DNA of 64,000 nucleotides from positions 101,976-165,975 of the forward strand of contig ONEL01000002.1 of assembly GCA_900316835.1 (NCBI GenBank), written 5' to 3'. This DNA comes from an uncultured Prevotellaceae bacterium. GTDB taxonomy: Bacteria; Bacteroidota; Bacteroidia; Bacteroidales; Muribaculaceae. The notes under the pieces are model-generated. The model worked only from the letters and a program-made list of their open reading frames with translations, did not search any database and was not told the origin of the DNA. This document shows positions 8,142-15,475 of this stretch, in pieces. Position 1 is the stretch's first letter, and every line of letters begins with the position of its first letter. A program made the translations under genes and the position numbers.

Positions 8142-8450
8142 TTAACCAATTCCCCAACCATTATTCTTTTTTGTACCATCCCAGTTGGTAAGCTCACCAT
8201 TAGAACCACCGCCACCTGTACTAATGCCGCCCCTGCCGCCAGCGGCAAGGAGTAAGTTCTCCATCAAATCTTTGGTAACCATCATGGCATCACAGAGTTG
8301 CCTGGTGCGAAGTGCTGTAAGATTAGCCTTTGAGTCAGTAATGCCAGTCCATGACACCTTCTCTAACAGATAGGCGGCAGCCATCCTGCGTTGTTTTTCG
8401 TCGGTTGGATCAAGACACAAATAAATAGAACTTTGAAGCGTTGCTGTCAT
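8142..8450 (-). CDS. Small protein with glycine-rich tail, coupled to the AlbA_2 regulator
   Basis: A 102-residue protein starting at the ATG at 8450, which overlaps the TGA of the upstream gene as ATGA; an in-frame ATG 15 bases earlier (8465) is less likely. Residues 1-65 look helical and soluble (TDEKQRRMAAAYLLEKVSW, LCDAMMVTKDLMENLLLA). Residues 70-102 are glycine-, serine- and asparagine-rich (GGRGGISTGGGGSNG) and end in GWGIG. I know no family for it. The tight coupling to an AlbA_2/winged-helix protein suggests they act together, for example as partner and regulator. A phage or plasmid-derived origin is possible. Confidence 0.6.
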   Translation of the reverse strand: MTATLQSSIYLCLDPTDEKQRRMAAAYLLEKVSWTGITDSKANLTALRTRQLCDAMMVTKDLMENLLLAAGGRGGISTGGGGSNGELTNWDGTKKNNGWGIG

Positions 8451-9859
8451 TCTATCACCTTCCAATACCCCCCCTTATCAGGGCCGATGCGTTTAATTAT
8501 TCCCTTTTCTTGTAAAGACTTGATATGTTTGGCGATAGTTCTGCGAATAATTCCGATAGAATCAGCCATTTCCTGCGTTGTCACATAGGGATTCTCACGA
8601 ATTAAATCTATTATTTTCTGTGTACTTTTCTGTGTACTTTTCTGTGTACTTTTCTGTGTAGTATCTATTTCACTACCCTGTAAAGTAGGAATGTATGGAA
8701 TCTCTATGCGGTAAACGTCCTGCTCCTCAATGACAGGCTCCTTGCCATTAGCATATAGAGGTGTGTACTTGAACATCTTTCTCATACCACTACCAAGCTC
8801 TTCTACGATTCCCATCTGAGAGAACACCTTGGCAATCTTTGGATTCTTACGATGCGGACGCATTGTCTGGAGATCGATATGCCCATAGACGTATGGGATG
8901 TTCCAGTTCTCCGTAACGATGCTATCACGATAGATGGTAAACGTCGCTGGATAAGCACTGCTATACTCACGATGAATTATCATGTTCAGTACCACCTCTC
9001 GTAAGATTGTGTCGCGAAGGCTGAAACGCTGTATGCCTTCAATATAGGGTTGCTCTGGCAGATGCTTCTTGATGAAAGCCATCATGATAGGATAGGCCTT
9101 CAGCAGATTACAGCTCAACAGTTCCCGGTCATCATAGAGTTCTGTGTTGTTTACGCGGCAAAGCAAATCTATGCGATAAGCAGGAAGGGCTGTGGTGATG
9201 GCATGACTATTACCAAACAAAAGAATGGCAGCCAGCGTCAATCCTTCTTTTCCTGTTTCTGGGTCAACTGCAAGCAACTCTGCCGAGCGTATGATTTCTT
9301 CGTTCGACAGATTGAGCCAAGGATGTTGTGAGTTCTCGATACGGATGCCACGCCTCAATTCGTCGAATGCCTCCTCATCCAAATCCTTCATTCCCAACAT
9401 CGGATAAACCCTATCCTCGGTCTTCATCTTGCTCTTGCGTATAAACAAGTTCGCAATCTGTTCAGTACTGCGCAGTTCAAAGTCACCGTCTTGATTGCGG
9501 TCATAGAAGACACCTTTGTAGCTGTGCCCCTGGGTGCTTTCAGGTACATAGAAGTAGATGACCTTCTTGCCATCTAGATTCATTGGCTCAAAGTTCAGAT
9601 AGTAAGTAGGTTTGAACAGCTGAGGGTTGTTCATATCCTTTGCCAACTGGTCTAACTGCTCCTGAACTTTCGAGGGATTGATACCGACGACATTTCTATC
9701 ATTATCAACTCCCAACACGACATGACCACCTCTGCGATTCAGAAACGCACAGATAGATTCATATATCTTACGAGCCAGGCTGTCTTTCGACTCTTTTAGC
9801 TCGACTTCGGTTCCCTCACCTTGCGATATAATCGCTTTTAGCTTTTCTGGTGTCATCAT
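8447..9859 (-). CDS. AlbA_2-domain protein with C-terminal winged helix, RecG-like regulator family
   Basis: A 470-residue member of the AlbA_2 (formerly AAA_4 'divergent' or RecG-like) regulator family. The N-terminus (EGTEVELKESKDSLARKIYE, then NRRGGHVVLGVDNDRNVVGI) is the AlbA_2 signature. The middle contains the ATP-binding-like C-terminal module (REVVLNMIIHREYSS, GSGMRKM). Residues after the repeat form a winged helix (NPYVTTQEMADSIGIIRRTIAKHIKSLQEKGIIKR). The two domains are joined by a (TQKS)n linker encoded by a 12-bp tandem repeat. The frame is open to an ATG at 9910, but a -7 box (9885-9878) lies inside that extension, so the ATG at 9859 is chosen. It is probably a DNA-binding transcriptional regulator; its targets are unknown. 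Confidence 0.8.
   Translation of the reverse strand: MMTPEKLKAIISQGEGTEVELKESKDSLARKIYESICAFLNRRGGHVVLGVDNDRNVVGINPSKVQEQLDQLAKDMNNPQLFKPTYYLNFEPMNLDGKKVIYFYVPESTQGHSYKGVFYDRNQDGDFELRSTEQIANLFIRKSKMKTEDRVYPMLGMKDLDEEAFDELRRGIRIENSQHPWLNLSNEEIIRSAELLAVDPETGKEGLTLAAILLFGNSHAITTALPAYRIDLLCRVNNTELYDDRELLSCNLLKAYPIMMAFIKKHLPEQPYIEGIQRFSLRDTILREVVLNMIIHREYSSAYPATFTIYRDSIVTENWNIPYVYGHIDLQTMRPHRKNPKIAKVFSQMGIVEELGSGMRKMFKYTPLYANGKEPVIEEQDVYRIEIPYIPTLQGSEIDTTQKSTQKSTQKSTQKIIDLIRENPYVTTQEMADSIGIIRRTIAKHIKSLQEKGIIKRIGPDKGGYWKVIE
8614..8661. repeat. Four 12-bp tandem repeats encoding (TQKS)n
   Basis: The unit TTTTCTGTGTAC occurs four times head to tail, the last with one base change. It encodes the linker between the AlbA_2 part and the winged helix. 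Because the unit is 12 bp, gain or loss of copies would change linker length without a frameshift. Confidence 0.85.
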
Positions 9860-9877
9860 TATTTCTATTTGACGTTG

Positions 9878-9885
9878 CAAAATTA
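9878..9885 (-). promoter_or_regulatory. -7 promoter box of the AlbA_2 regulator
   Basis: Minus strand TAATTTTG matches TAnnTTTG, about 18 bases before the chosen ATG at 9859, giving a very short leader. It decides against the upstream ATG at 9910. Confidence 0.5.
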
Positions 9886-10002
9886 CAATTTTTCGTTGAG
9901 ATTCTTTCACAACAAGGCTTCAAAAATGCTGATTTTCCGAAATGTTTCAAATTGGCTCTAACAAGCCAAGATTTAGCACATACTATGTAAGACAATAAAA
10001 CA

Positions 10003-10041
10003 CCAGCGAGATAAACTGATTACTCTTGTTTATCTCGCTGG
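10003..10041 (-). terminator. Perfect 14-bp hairpin after the DUF2795 gene
   Basis: CCAGCGAGATAAAC (10003-10016) and GTTTATCTCGCTGG (10028-10041) pair without mismatch around an 11-base loop. On the minus strand a loose T-rich tail follows (GTGTTTTATTG). It is probably the terminator of the DUF2795 gene that ends at 10072. Confidence 0.7.
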
Positions 10042-10071
10042 CGTTAAGCGGTTTTGACCTAAATAAAATCC

Positions 10072-10296
10072 TTAATACTCCTCTTCGTTGAAGAAGAAGT
10101 CGTCGTCGTTGGTAGGGTAGTCGGGCCAGATGTCTTCGATTGAGTCGTAAATGTCGCCCTCGTCTTCTATTTCTTGCAAGTTCTCAATTACCTCCATGGG
10201 AGCTCCACTGCGCATTGCATAGTCGATGAGCTCATCCTTGGTAGCGGGCCATGGTGCGTCTTCAAGCTTGGTTGCTAATTCAAGTGTCCAATACAT
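10072..10296 (-). CDS. DUF2795 domain protein
   Basis: A 74-residue acidic protein beginning MYWTLELATKLEDAPWPATK and ending in an Asp/Glu-rich tail (NDDDFFFNEEEY). The pattern YWTLELA.KLEDAPWPATKDELIDYA is the DUF2795 signature, well conserved across Bacteroidota. The function is unknown; the family is small, soluble and highly expressed-looking. It is a single-gene unit with its own -7 box at 10351-10344 and a strong hairpin downstream. Confidence 0.85.
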   Translation of the reverse strand: MYWTLELATKLEDAPWPATKDELIDYAMRSGAPMEVIENLQEIEDEGDIYDSIEDIWPDYPTNDDDFFFNEEEY

Positions 10297-10343
10297 AATA
10301 GATATCTTTTTTAATTGTTAATACTCTGCTTTTAAAAAGTTCG

Positions 10344-10351
10344 CAAAAGTA
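10344..10351 (-). promoter_or_regulatory. -7 promoter box of the DUF2795 gene
   Basis: Minus strand TACTTTTG, a full TAnnTTTG match, about 48 bases before the ATG at 10296. Confidence 0.55.
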
Positions 10352-10384
10352 ATACTATATTTCATTATAGCAAGCGATAAAAGT

Positions 10385-10414
10385 AAAAAACACACCCGTG
10401 ATAGAGTGTTTTTT
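10385..10414. terminator. Bidirectional terminator after the first PorZ-like gene
   Basis: AAAAAACAC and GTGTTTTTT pair around a 12-base loop with A and T runs on both sides, so it can work on either strand. It lies about 70 bases beyond the stop of the minus-strand porZ-like gene at 10482. Confidence 0.7.
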
Positions 10415-10481
10415 GGTTAAAAAATGTTATAGAAGAAATTGCGGTGACAAGAGAACAAGATGTGGTGATAACGCGATGTGC

Positions 10482-12800
10482 TTAGCGCACTATCAGCACC
10501 TTAGTTGTACCACCCCCTGAGCCACCGGCGTGCGAGGCAAGGATGGTGTAGACTCCAGTGCCCACCATGTCGCCATTCTCGTTGCAGGTGTCCCAGCTTA
10601 CCATGCCACCAGTCGATTTGAGAGTGCGTATCACGTTACCCGAGGGGTCGGCAATCTTGATGAGAGAGTTTTCCATTAGTCCAGTGATGTTGATGGGACC
10701 GCCGTAGTCGGGTCTCACGGGATTAGGATAAGCTGAGATGTTGCTGAAGGATGCTTCACCAGGTGTGGCATCGCTCTTGTACTCGGCAAGTCCTAGCGGA
10801 GTGGTGACATAAACCGAGTTGCTGGTGGGGTCGCAGCACACTTGGAAGATTTGGTTGCTTCCCATCACACTATTAGTGGCATTGAAGTTCTTGAGAACCT
10901 GTTGCCCATCTTCGCTCACGAGGAATAGCCCTGAGGCATCAGTCCCAATCCACTTGCGATTAGCGCCATCTACTGCTATGCAGTTAATCGTCTGGCCGTC
11001 GAGCAGGTAGTCGGCAAGGTCGGTACCATCGTTGCGTGGCACCTTGATGTGATTAACACGGAAGTCGGCATCAAAGGCTCGGCTAGGGTTAAAACATATA
11101 ACACCCGTTGTGGTTGCCATCCACACTAGTCCGTTCTTATCGGGGGTGAGACAACGAATTTGTTGCCATTGCAAGTTCTTGCCATCCTGGTCGGTGAGAG
11201 CTCCCGAGGCAAACGAGATGCTGCGATTGAGTGACAGGTCGCTATTGTTGTTCCAGATGACGATGGGTTGTTCAAACTCGCCACTTGCGAATACCTTGGT
11301 GTCGCCACTGCCAATGGCAAACTGGGTGCGCTTAAAGCCTGTGCTAAACATGTTCTTGATGTGAGCGCTATTGTTCTCAATGAAATCCTGGGTGGTGACA
11401 TTGGTCTTGGCTTGCTTGGCTGGCGTGAGAACGCGCACCGGGTGCGCCTCGTTGCGTGACTCCGCCATCCACAAGTTGCCTTGTGAGTCAAAGCGCAGTC
11501 CCACCATGCGCGCCGTCTCGCAGTTGTCGATACTGTAGCGTGACACTATTTTGCCATCGGTAACCTTAACAACACCCAGCTTGCGGGTGCTATAAAAGTA
11601 GGTGTTCGCCTCATTAGGTGAAACCACTGGCCAGTACATGCCTTCGTCGGGCTGTGGTACGTCGGCAGGAGTGATATCTTTCCATGAGAAACCGTCGTAG
11701 GTGTTAATGCGTGTGGGACCAGCGTCGGCCGAGTGGTCGAGAACGGCGTTATCGCTTGAGCTGGTGAGCATGAGATGATCTTGATAGGTGTCGTAGGTCA
11801 TCCAGAACAGAGGCGAGGCTATGGATATTGCGCTGGGCTTGACGTTAGTGATAGTGGTTCCTTCCTTGATATTGTGCAAGCCTTCACGGTCAAGGACCCA
11901 CCAGCTACCGTCGCTTTCGTTGCTTGTGTAGATGCCACTTCCATCATGGCGGGTGGCGGCAAGACTTGTGGCATCGATGGTGTAGAAGTAGTCAGAGTCC
12001 TTGAAGCTGACCACCATGTTGCCGTCGCGTGTCTTGCTCACAGCCAGTGGTTGTCCTTGTGCCAGTCGCGAGGTGCTGAAGTTTATTTCATCGCCCGCTA
12101 CTGTAGCGGTGGCAAGATACAGCGCATTGCTGGCAAGCACAAGAAACTTGTTGTCATCAAGTGGTATCATTGAACCAGTAACTCCCAGTCTAGCGCGTTT
12201 GAAGTCAGACATCTGTTGTATGTGATGACTGGCTGGCGCATAGTAGATATAGTTACCTTGCGCAACCATGAGATAAGTGTCAATCATCATGGCGCTACTA
12301 AAAGGTTGCTCGTTGATAAAAGATGAGATTACCTCATGCTTGCTGTCGTTGAGGATAACGAAGCCAAAGTCGGTTGCCACCACAGCCATGTTGCCACTGG
12401 CAAAGGTGATGTCGTTAATGGCCTTGGAGGTTGCCAGGTTAGCATTCTTGATGTCGCTTATATTATCTACTTGCCCGCTTTCTACATCAATGACATCAAT
12501 GTTAGAATTGGTGTATGCAACCATGATATAATGCTTTGTGGCGTTATAGTAGATGTTGCTCACACCAGTGTCGTTGAGGTAGTTAGTGCGACTAAGGTGC
12601 TCATTCTCCTGTGTTTCCTTGTCATAGCAGAAGAGCGATCCGCTCACTAGGTAATACACCTTGTCACCAGTGTCGATGCAGTTGGTAATATTCTCAGAGG
12701 CAAACACTGGATGCAATGTCCATCGGCCCAGGTCGTCTTGAGCATGCGTCATGAGCGACACAAGCGCGATTACAAGTGCTAAAAAATATCTACTAGTCAT
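10482..12800 (-). CDS. PorZ-like type IX secretion surface protein, copy 1 of 3
   Basis: A 772-residue exported protein of the size and layout of PorZ, which has two seven-bladed beta-propellers and a C-terminal beta-sandwich domain and is part of the type IX secretion attachment machinery at the cell surface. The signal peptide is residues 1-20, with a likely cut at THA|QDD, leaving N-terminal Gln. Propeller-like repeats include SGLFLVSEDGQQVL and KWIGTDASG; the stretch YWPVVSPNEANTYFYS is shared with both paralogues. The C-terminal domain begins at YPNPVRPDY (about 691) and ends KVLIVR. A good AAGGAAG ribosome site precedes the ATG. It lies 46 bases after copy 2, so these two may be co-transcribed. 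Which of the three copies is the true PorZ cannot be decided from sequence alone. Confidence 0.75.
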   Translation of the reverse strand: MTSRYFLALVIALVSLMTHAQDDLGRWTLHPVFASENITNCIDTGDKVYYLVSGSLFCYDKETQENEHLSRTNYLNDTGVSNIYYNATKHYIMVAYTNSNIDVIDVESGQVDNISDIKNANLATSKAINDITFASGNMAVVATDFGFVILNDSKHEVISSFINEQPFSSAMMIDTYLMVAQGNYIYYAPASHHIQQMSDFKRARLGVTGSMIPLDDNKFLVLASNALYLATATVAGDEINFSTSRLAQGQPLAVSKTRDGNMVVSFKDSDYFYTIDATSLAATRHDGSGIYTSNESDGSWWVLDREGLHNIKEGTTITNVKPSAISIASPLFWMTYDTYQDHLMLTSSSDNAVLDHSADAGPTRINTYDGFSWKDITPADVPQPDEGMYWPVVSPNEANTYFYSTRKLGVVKVTDGKIVSRYSIDNCETARMVGLRFDSQGNLWMAESRNEAHPVRVLTPAKQAKTNVTTQDFIENNSAHIKNMFSTGFKRTQFAIGSGDTKVFASGEFEQPIVIWNNNSDLSLNRSISFASGALTDQDGKNLQWQQIRCLTPDKNGLVWMATTTGVICFNPSRAFDADFRVNHIKVPRNDGTDLADYLLDGQTINCIAVDGANRKWIGTDASGLFLVSEDGQQVLKNFNATNSVMGSNQIFQVCCDPTSNSVYVTTPLGLAEYKSDATPGEASFSNISAYPNPVRPDYGGPINITGLMENSLIKIADPSGNVIRTLKSTGGMVSWDTCNENGDMVGTGVYTILASHAGGSGGGTTKVLIVR

Positions 12801-12846
12801 CTTCCTTGATTTTTCATTCTTATTTTTAGTAAGTAAAGGCTCAAGA

Positions 12847-15186
12847 TTACTTTATCATAATTATTCTGGCGACGGGTGTGCCGGTGGTTGCAGGGGTTGA
12901 GCCCTGAGCGGCATACACCTTGTAGGTGCCTGTGGGAAGGCGGTTACCGCTAGCGGTGCACCCGTTCCATAGTGCAACACCACCAGTCGATTGCAGGGTG
13001 GCAACCACGGTCCCCTTGCTGTTAGTAATAACCACATTAGAGTTGTTCATCAGCCCCTTGATGGTGATGTATCCTGTGTAGTCGGGGTGAACGGGATTGG
13101 GGTAGGCATAAGTGTTGCTGTAGTCGCTTGCCGAGGGGGTAATGTCGCTAAAATATTCTACTACACCCTTGCCGGTAACAATCAGCACCGATCCGGTAGC
13201 CTCGTTGTAGCACACACTGTAGATTTGGTCGTTAGGGATGGGGCTGTTAGAAGAGTCAAAATGCTTGTAAATCTCGCTGCCGTCGGCGCTCACAAAGTAC
13301 ACACCCGCGGTGTTGGTTCCAATCCACTTGCGGTTTTGCGAATCAACATCAATGCAGTTCACTTGCGTGCCTTCGAGCAGATTACCTGAGGTTGCCACAC
13401 CCTCGTCAATCTTTACTTCGATGCGATTGATGCGAAAATCATCGTTAAAAGCCTGAGTGGGATCGAAAGCTATAAGCCCTGATTCGGTACCTGCCCAAAT
13501 CATGCTGTCTCGGTCGGCTTTAAGATAAACCCAAGCATAGGTTGAGAAATTCTTGTTGTTCTGGTCAATAAATGAGGTGAGTTTCTTGTATTTATTTACA
13601 CTCAAGTCATCATTGTTGTTCCAAATCACGAGTGGGCTGTTGTAATCGCCAGCCGAGAACACCTTGGTGTCGTTTTTGCCAATGTCAAATGTCATGCGCT
13701 TGAAGCCCTCGGCATAGCATGCGCCATTGAGGTCGTTGATAACAAACATGCTAGGTGTCACACTGGTGAGCGCCTGATTTTGGGCACTGATGGCAACAAC
13801 GTCGATGTGTCCCGTCTGGTCACGAGTTTGTGGCATCCACAGGTTGCCTTTAGAGTCAAATCTCAGAGCTACGGCACGGTCCATGAGAGGGCTATTATTG
13901 TTGTTATAAGTTAAAACAATATTGTTGTTTTGAACTTTTGCCACACCACCACTACTGCGATAGCTGAAAAAATAGGTGTCAGGCTCGTTGGGCGAGACTA
14001 CTGGCCAGTAGTTACCACCGTAGGAGTAGATGCCACCGGCAGGACTAATGTCGCGCCAAGTGTTGCCGTCGTAGGAGTTGACTTCGGGTGCATAGTAGCC
14101 ATAATAGTGGCTGATGACGCGGTTGTCGGTAGTGCGACTGAGCAAGATGCGTTGTTGCGATGGGTCGTAGGTTGTCCAGTAGGCACGCACTTCAATCGAA
14201 ATTCCGTTGGGAGTGATATAATCACCTCTCACACCATTTACTATGTGCGATAGACCATTAGCGCCCACGGTCCACCAGTTTCCTTGCTCCTGGCTACTAT
14301 AAACTTCGTTTCCTTCTAGTTGTTGCAACAGGTTCCCCTCGGCATCGAAAGTGCAGTAGTAGTTGTTGCTCACAAAGCTCGCAACAAACCCCGATGGAGT
14401 GCGCTGCAAGTTGGTGGGCTTGGCGTCAACCACTTTGTTGAGGTCAAAGGTACAGGTGTAGTCTCCGGTCTCGTCGGTGCTATGGTTTATGTGACCCACA
14501 TAGAGGGCATCGTTAGTGGTGAAAAAGAACTTGCTGTCGTTGATAGGGAAGATTGTACCGTCATTGCCGGCAGTGTTCTCGGCTGTTTTGTGCCTGTTAT
14601 AGGTCTCAACAGGTTCGCTTTCTTTGCAATAATAAAAAGTGTTTTTTAACAGCGGGAATACCTTAATGTCCCCCACCACAGCCACCGAGGGAATTATCGC
14701 TTCATAGTCACGCCCCTCAATCACTCGATAGTCATCAAGGCTCAGAGTGACGTATCCAAACGAGGTGGCGATGTAGATTTTGCTACTGGTGAAGGTGACG
14801 TCGTTTATGGTCTTGGTTCTGTTGGGGATAACATCTTTAATCGCCGACACATTAACAACTTTGCCATCGGCATCTATAATGTCGATATTGCAGTTCTCGT
14901 AGGTAATGACCACAATATTCTTGGCAGGGTTGTGATAGAGCTTGGTGATGTTTATGTCATTGAGCACACCATCAATGTCAAGGACATCGTTAGTGCCGGC
15001 ACTCTTGTCGTAGCAGAAGAGGCTACCGCCTGCCAGGTAGTAGACTTTGTTGCCGGCATCGATGCAGCTTGTCGCATTTTTACCAACAAAATAGGGATGT
15101 GTTTTCCATTGCCCGGTGGCAATTTGTGCTCCAGCCACTAGTGCCACGAGTGATAAAAGGACTGTAATGAAATATTTTTGTTTCAT
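12847..15186 (-). CDS. PorZ-like type IX secretion surface protein, copy 2 of 3
   Basis: A 779-residue paralogue of the genes on both sides. The signal peptide MKQKYFITVLLSLVALVAGA is followed by QIATG, again predicting N-terminal Gln after cleavage. Shared landmarks are SCIDAGNKVYYLAGGSLFCY near residue 40, NYWPVVSPNEPDTYFFS in the middle and NRKWIGTNTAGVYFVSADG late in the second propeller. The C-terminal domain starts at YPNPVHPDYTGY and ends ARIIMIK. It is more like copy 3 than copy 1 by eye (SPNEPDTYF, IYKHFD, DQIYSVC). A strong terminator and a palindromic repeat separate it from copy 3, so it probably starts a transcript of its own with copy 1. Function as for PorZ, by homology. Confidence 0.75.
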   Translation of the reverse strand: MKQKYFITVLLSLVALVAGAQIATGQWKTHPYFVGKNATSCIDAGNKVYYLAGGSLFCYDKSAGTNDVLDIDGVLNDINITKLYHNPAKNIVVITYENCNIDIIDADGKVVNVSAIKDVIPNRTKTINDVTFTSSKIYIATSFGYVTLSLDDYRVIEGRDYEAIIPSVAVVGDIKVFPLLKNTFYYCKESEPVETYNRHKTAENTAGNDGTIFPINDSKFFFTTNDALYVGHINHSTDETGDYTCTFDLNKVVDAKPTNLQRTPSGFVASFVSNNYYCTFDAEGNLLQQLEGNEVYSSQEQGNWWTVGANGLSHIVNGVRGDYITPNGISIEVRAYWTTYDPSQQRILLSRTTDNRVISHYYGYYAPEVNSYDGNTWRDISPAGGIYSYGGNYWPVVSPNEPDTYFFSYRSSGGVAKVQNNNIVLTYNNNNSPLMDRAVALRFDSKGNLWMPQTRDQTGHIDVVAISAQNQALTSVTPSMFVINDLNGACYAEGFKRMTFDIGKNDTKVFSAGDYNSPLVIWNNNDDLSVNKYKKLTSFIDQNNKNFSTYAWVYLKADRDSMIWAGTESGLIAFDPTQAFNDDFRINRIEVKIDEGVATSGNLLEGTQVNCIDVDSQNRKWIGTNTAGVYFVSADGSEIYKHFDSSNSPIPNDQIYSVCYNEATGSVLIVTGKGVVEYFSDITPSASDYSNTYAYPNPVHPDYTGYITIKGLMNNSNVVITNSKGTVVATLQSTGGVALWNGCTASGNRLPTGTYKVYAAQGSTPATTGTPVARIIMIK

Positions 15187-15302
15187 GCCATTAAAATTTA
15201 CCTCTTTTTCAATAAAAGTTTATATAATTTTATAACGATAAAAATAATGTAAAATTGTATAGGGGGGGATGCTTCGCACATAACCACTAATTTACACTAA
15301 TG

Positions 15303-15380
15303 TTAATTAAATAAAATGCTCACGCTCGCAAGGTTTTTAGCTGTGGCTAAAACTTTGTCTCGCTTAATCGCATTTTTGTC
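15303..15380. repeat. Palindromic repeat element, family A, copy 1
   Basis: Flanks identical to those of the copy at 18664-18740 surround a different central hairpin. AAAATGC near the left end pairs with GCATTTT near the right end. The central stem GTTTT(T)AGC / GCTAAAAC has a bulged T and a four-base loop. It lies between porZ-like copies 2 and 3. Confidence 0.8.
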
Positions 15381-15388
15381 ATTAATAT

Positions 15389-15432
15389 AAAAAAAATGAC
15401 GAGAGGACTCCTTGATAGGGCCCTCTCGTCAT
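15389..15432 (-). terminator. Strong terminator after PorZ-like copy 3
   Basis: On the minus strand, ATGACGAGAGG (15432-15422) pairs perfectly with CCTCTCGTCAT (15406-15396), followed by a run of T. It ends the transcript of the gene whose stop is at 15476, separating it from copies 2 and 1. Confidence 0.85.
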
Positions 15433-15475
15433 GTATTATGATTAGTAGACTTGTTCTCGAGAAACGATTGTGTTT

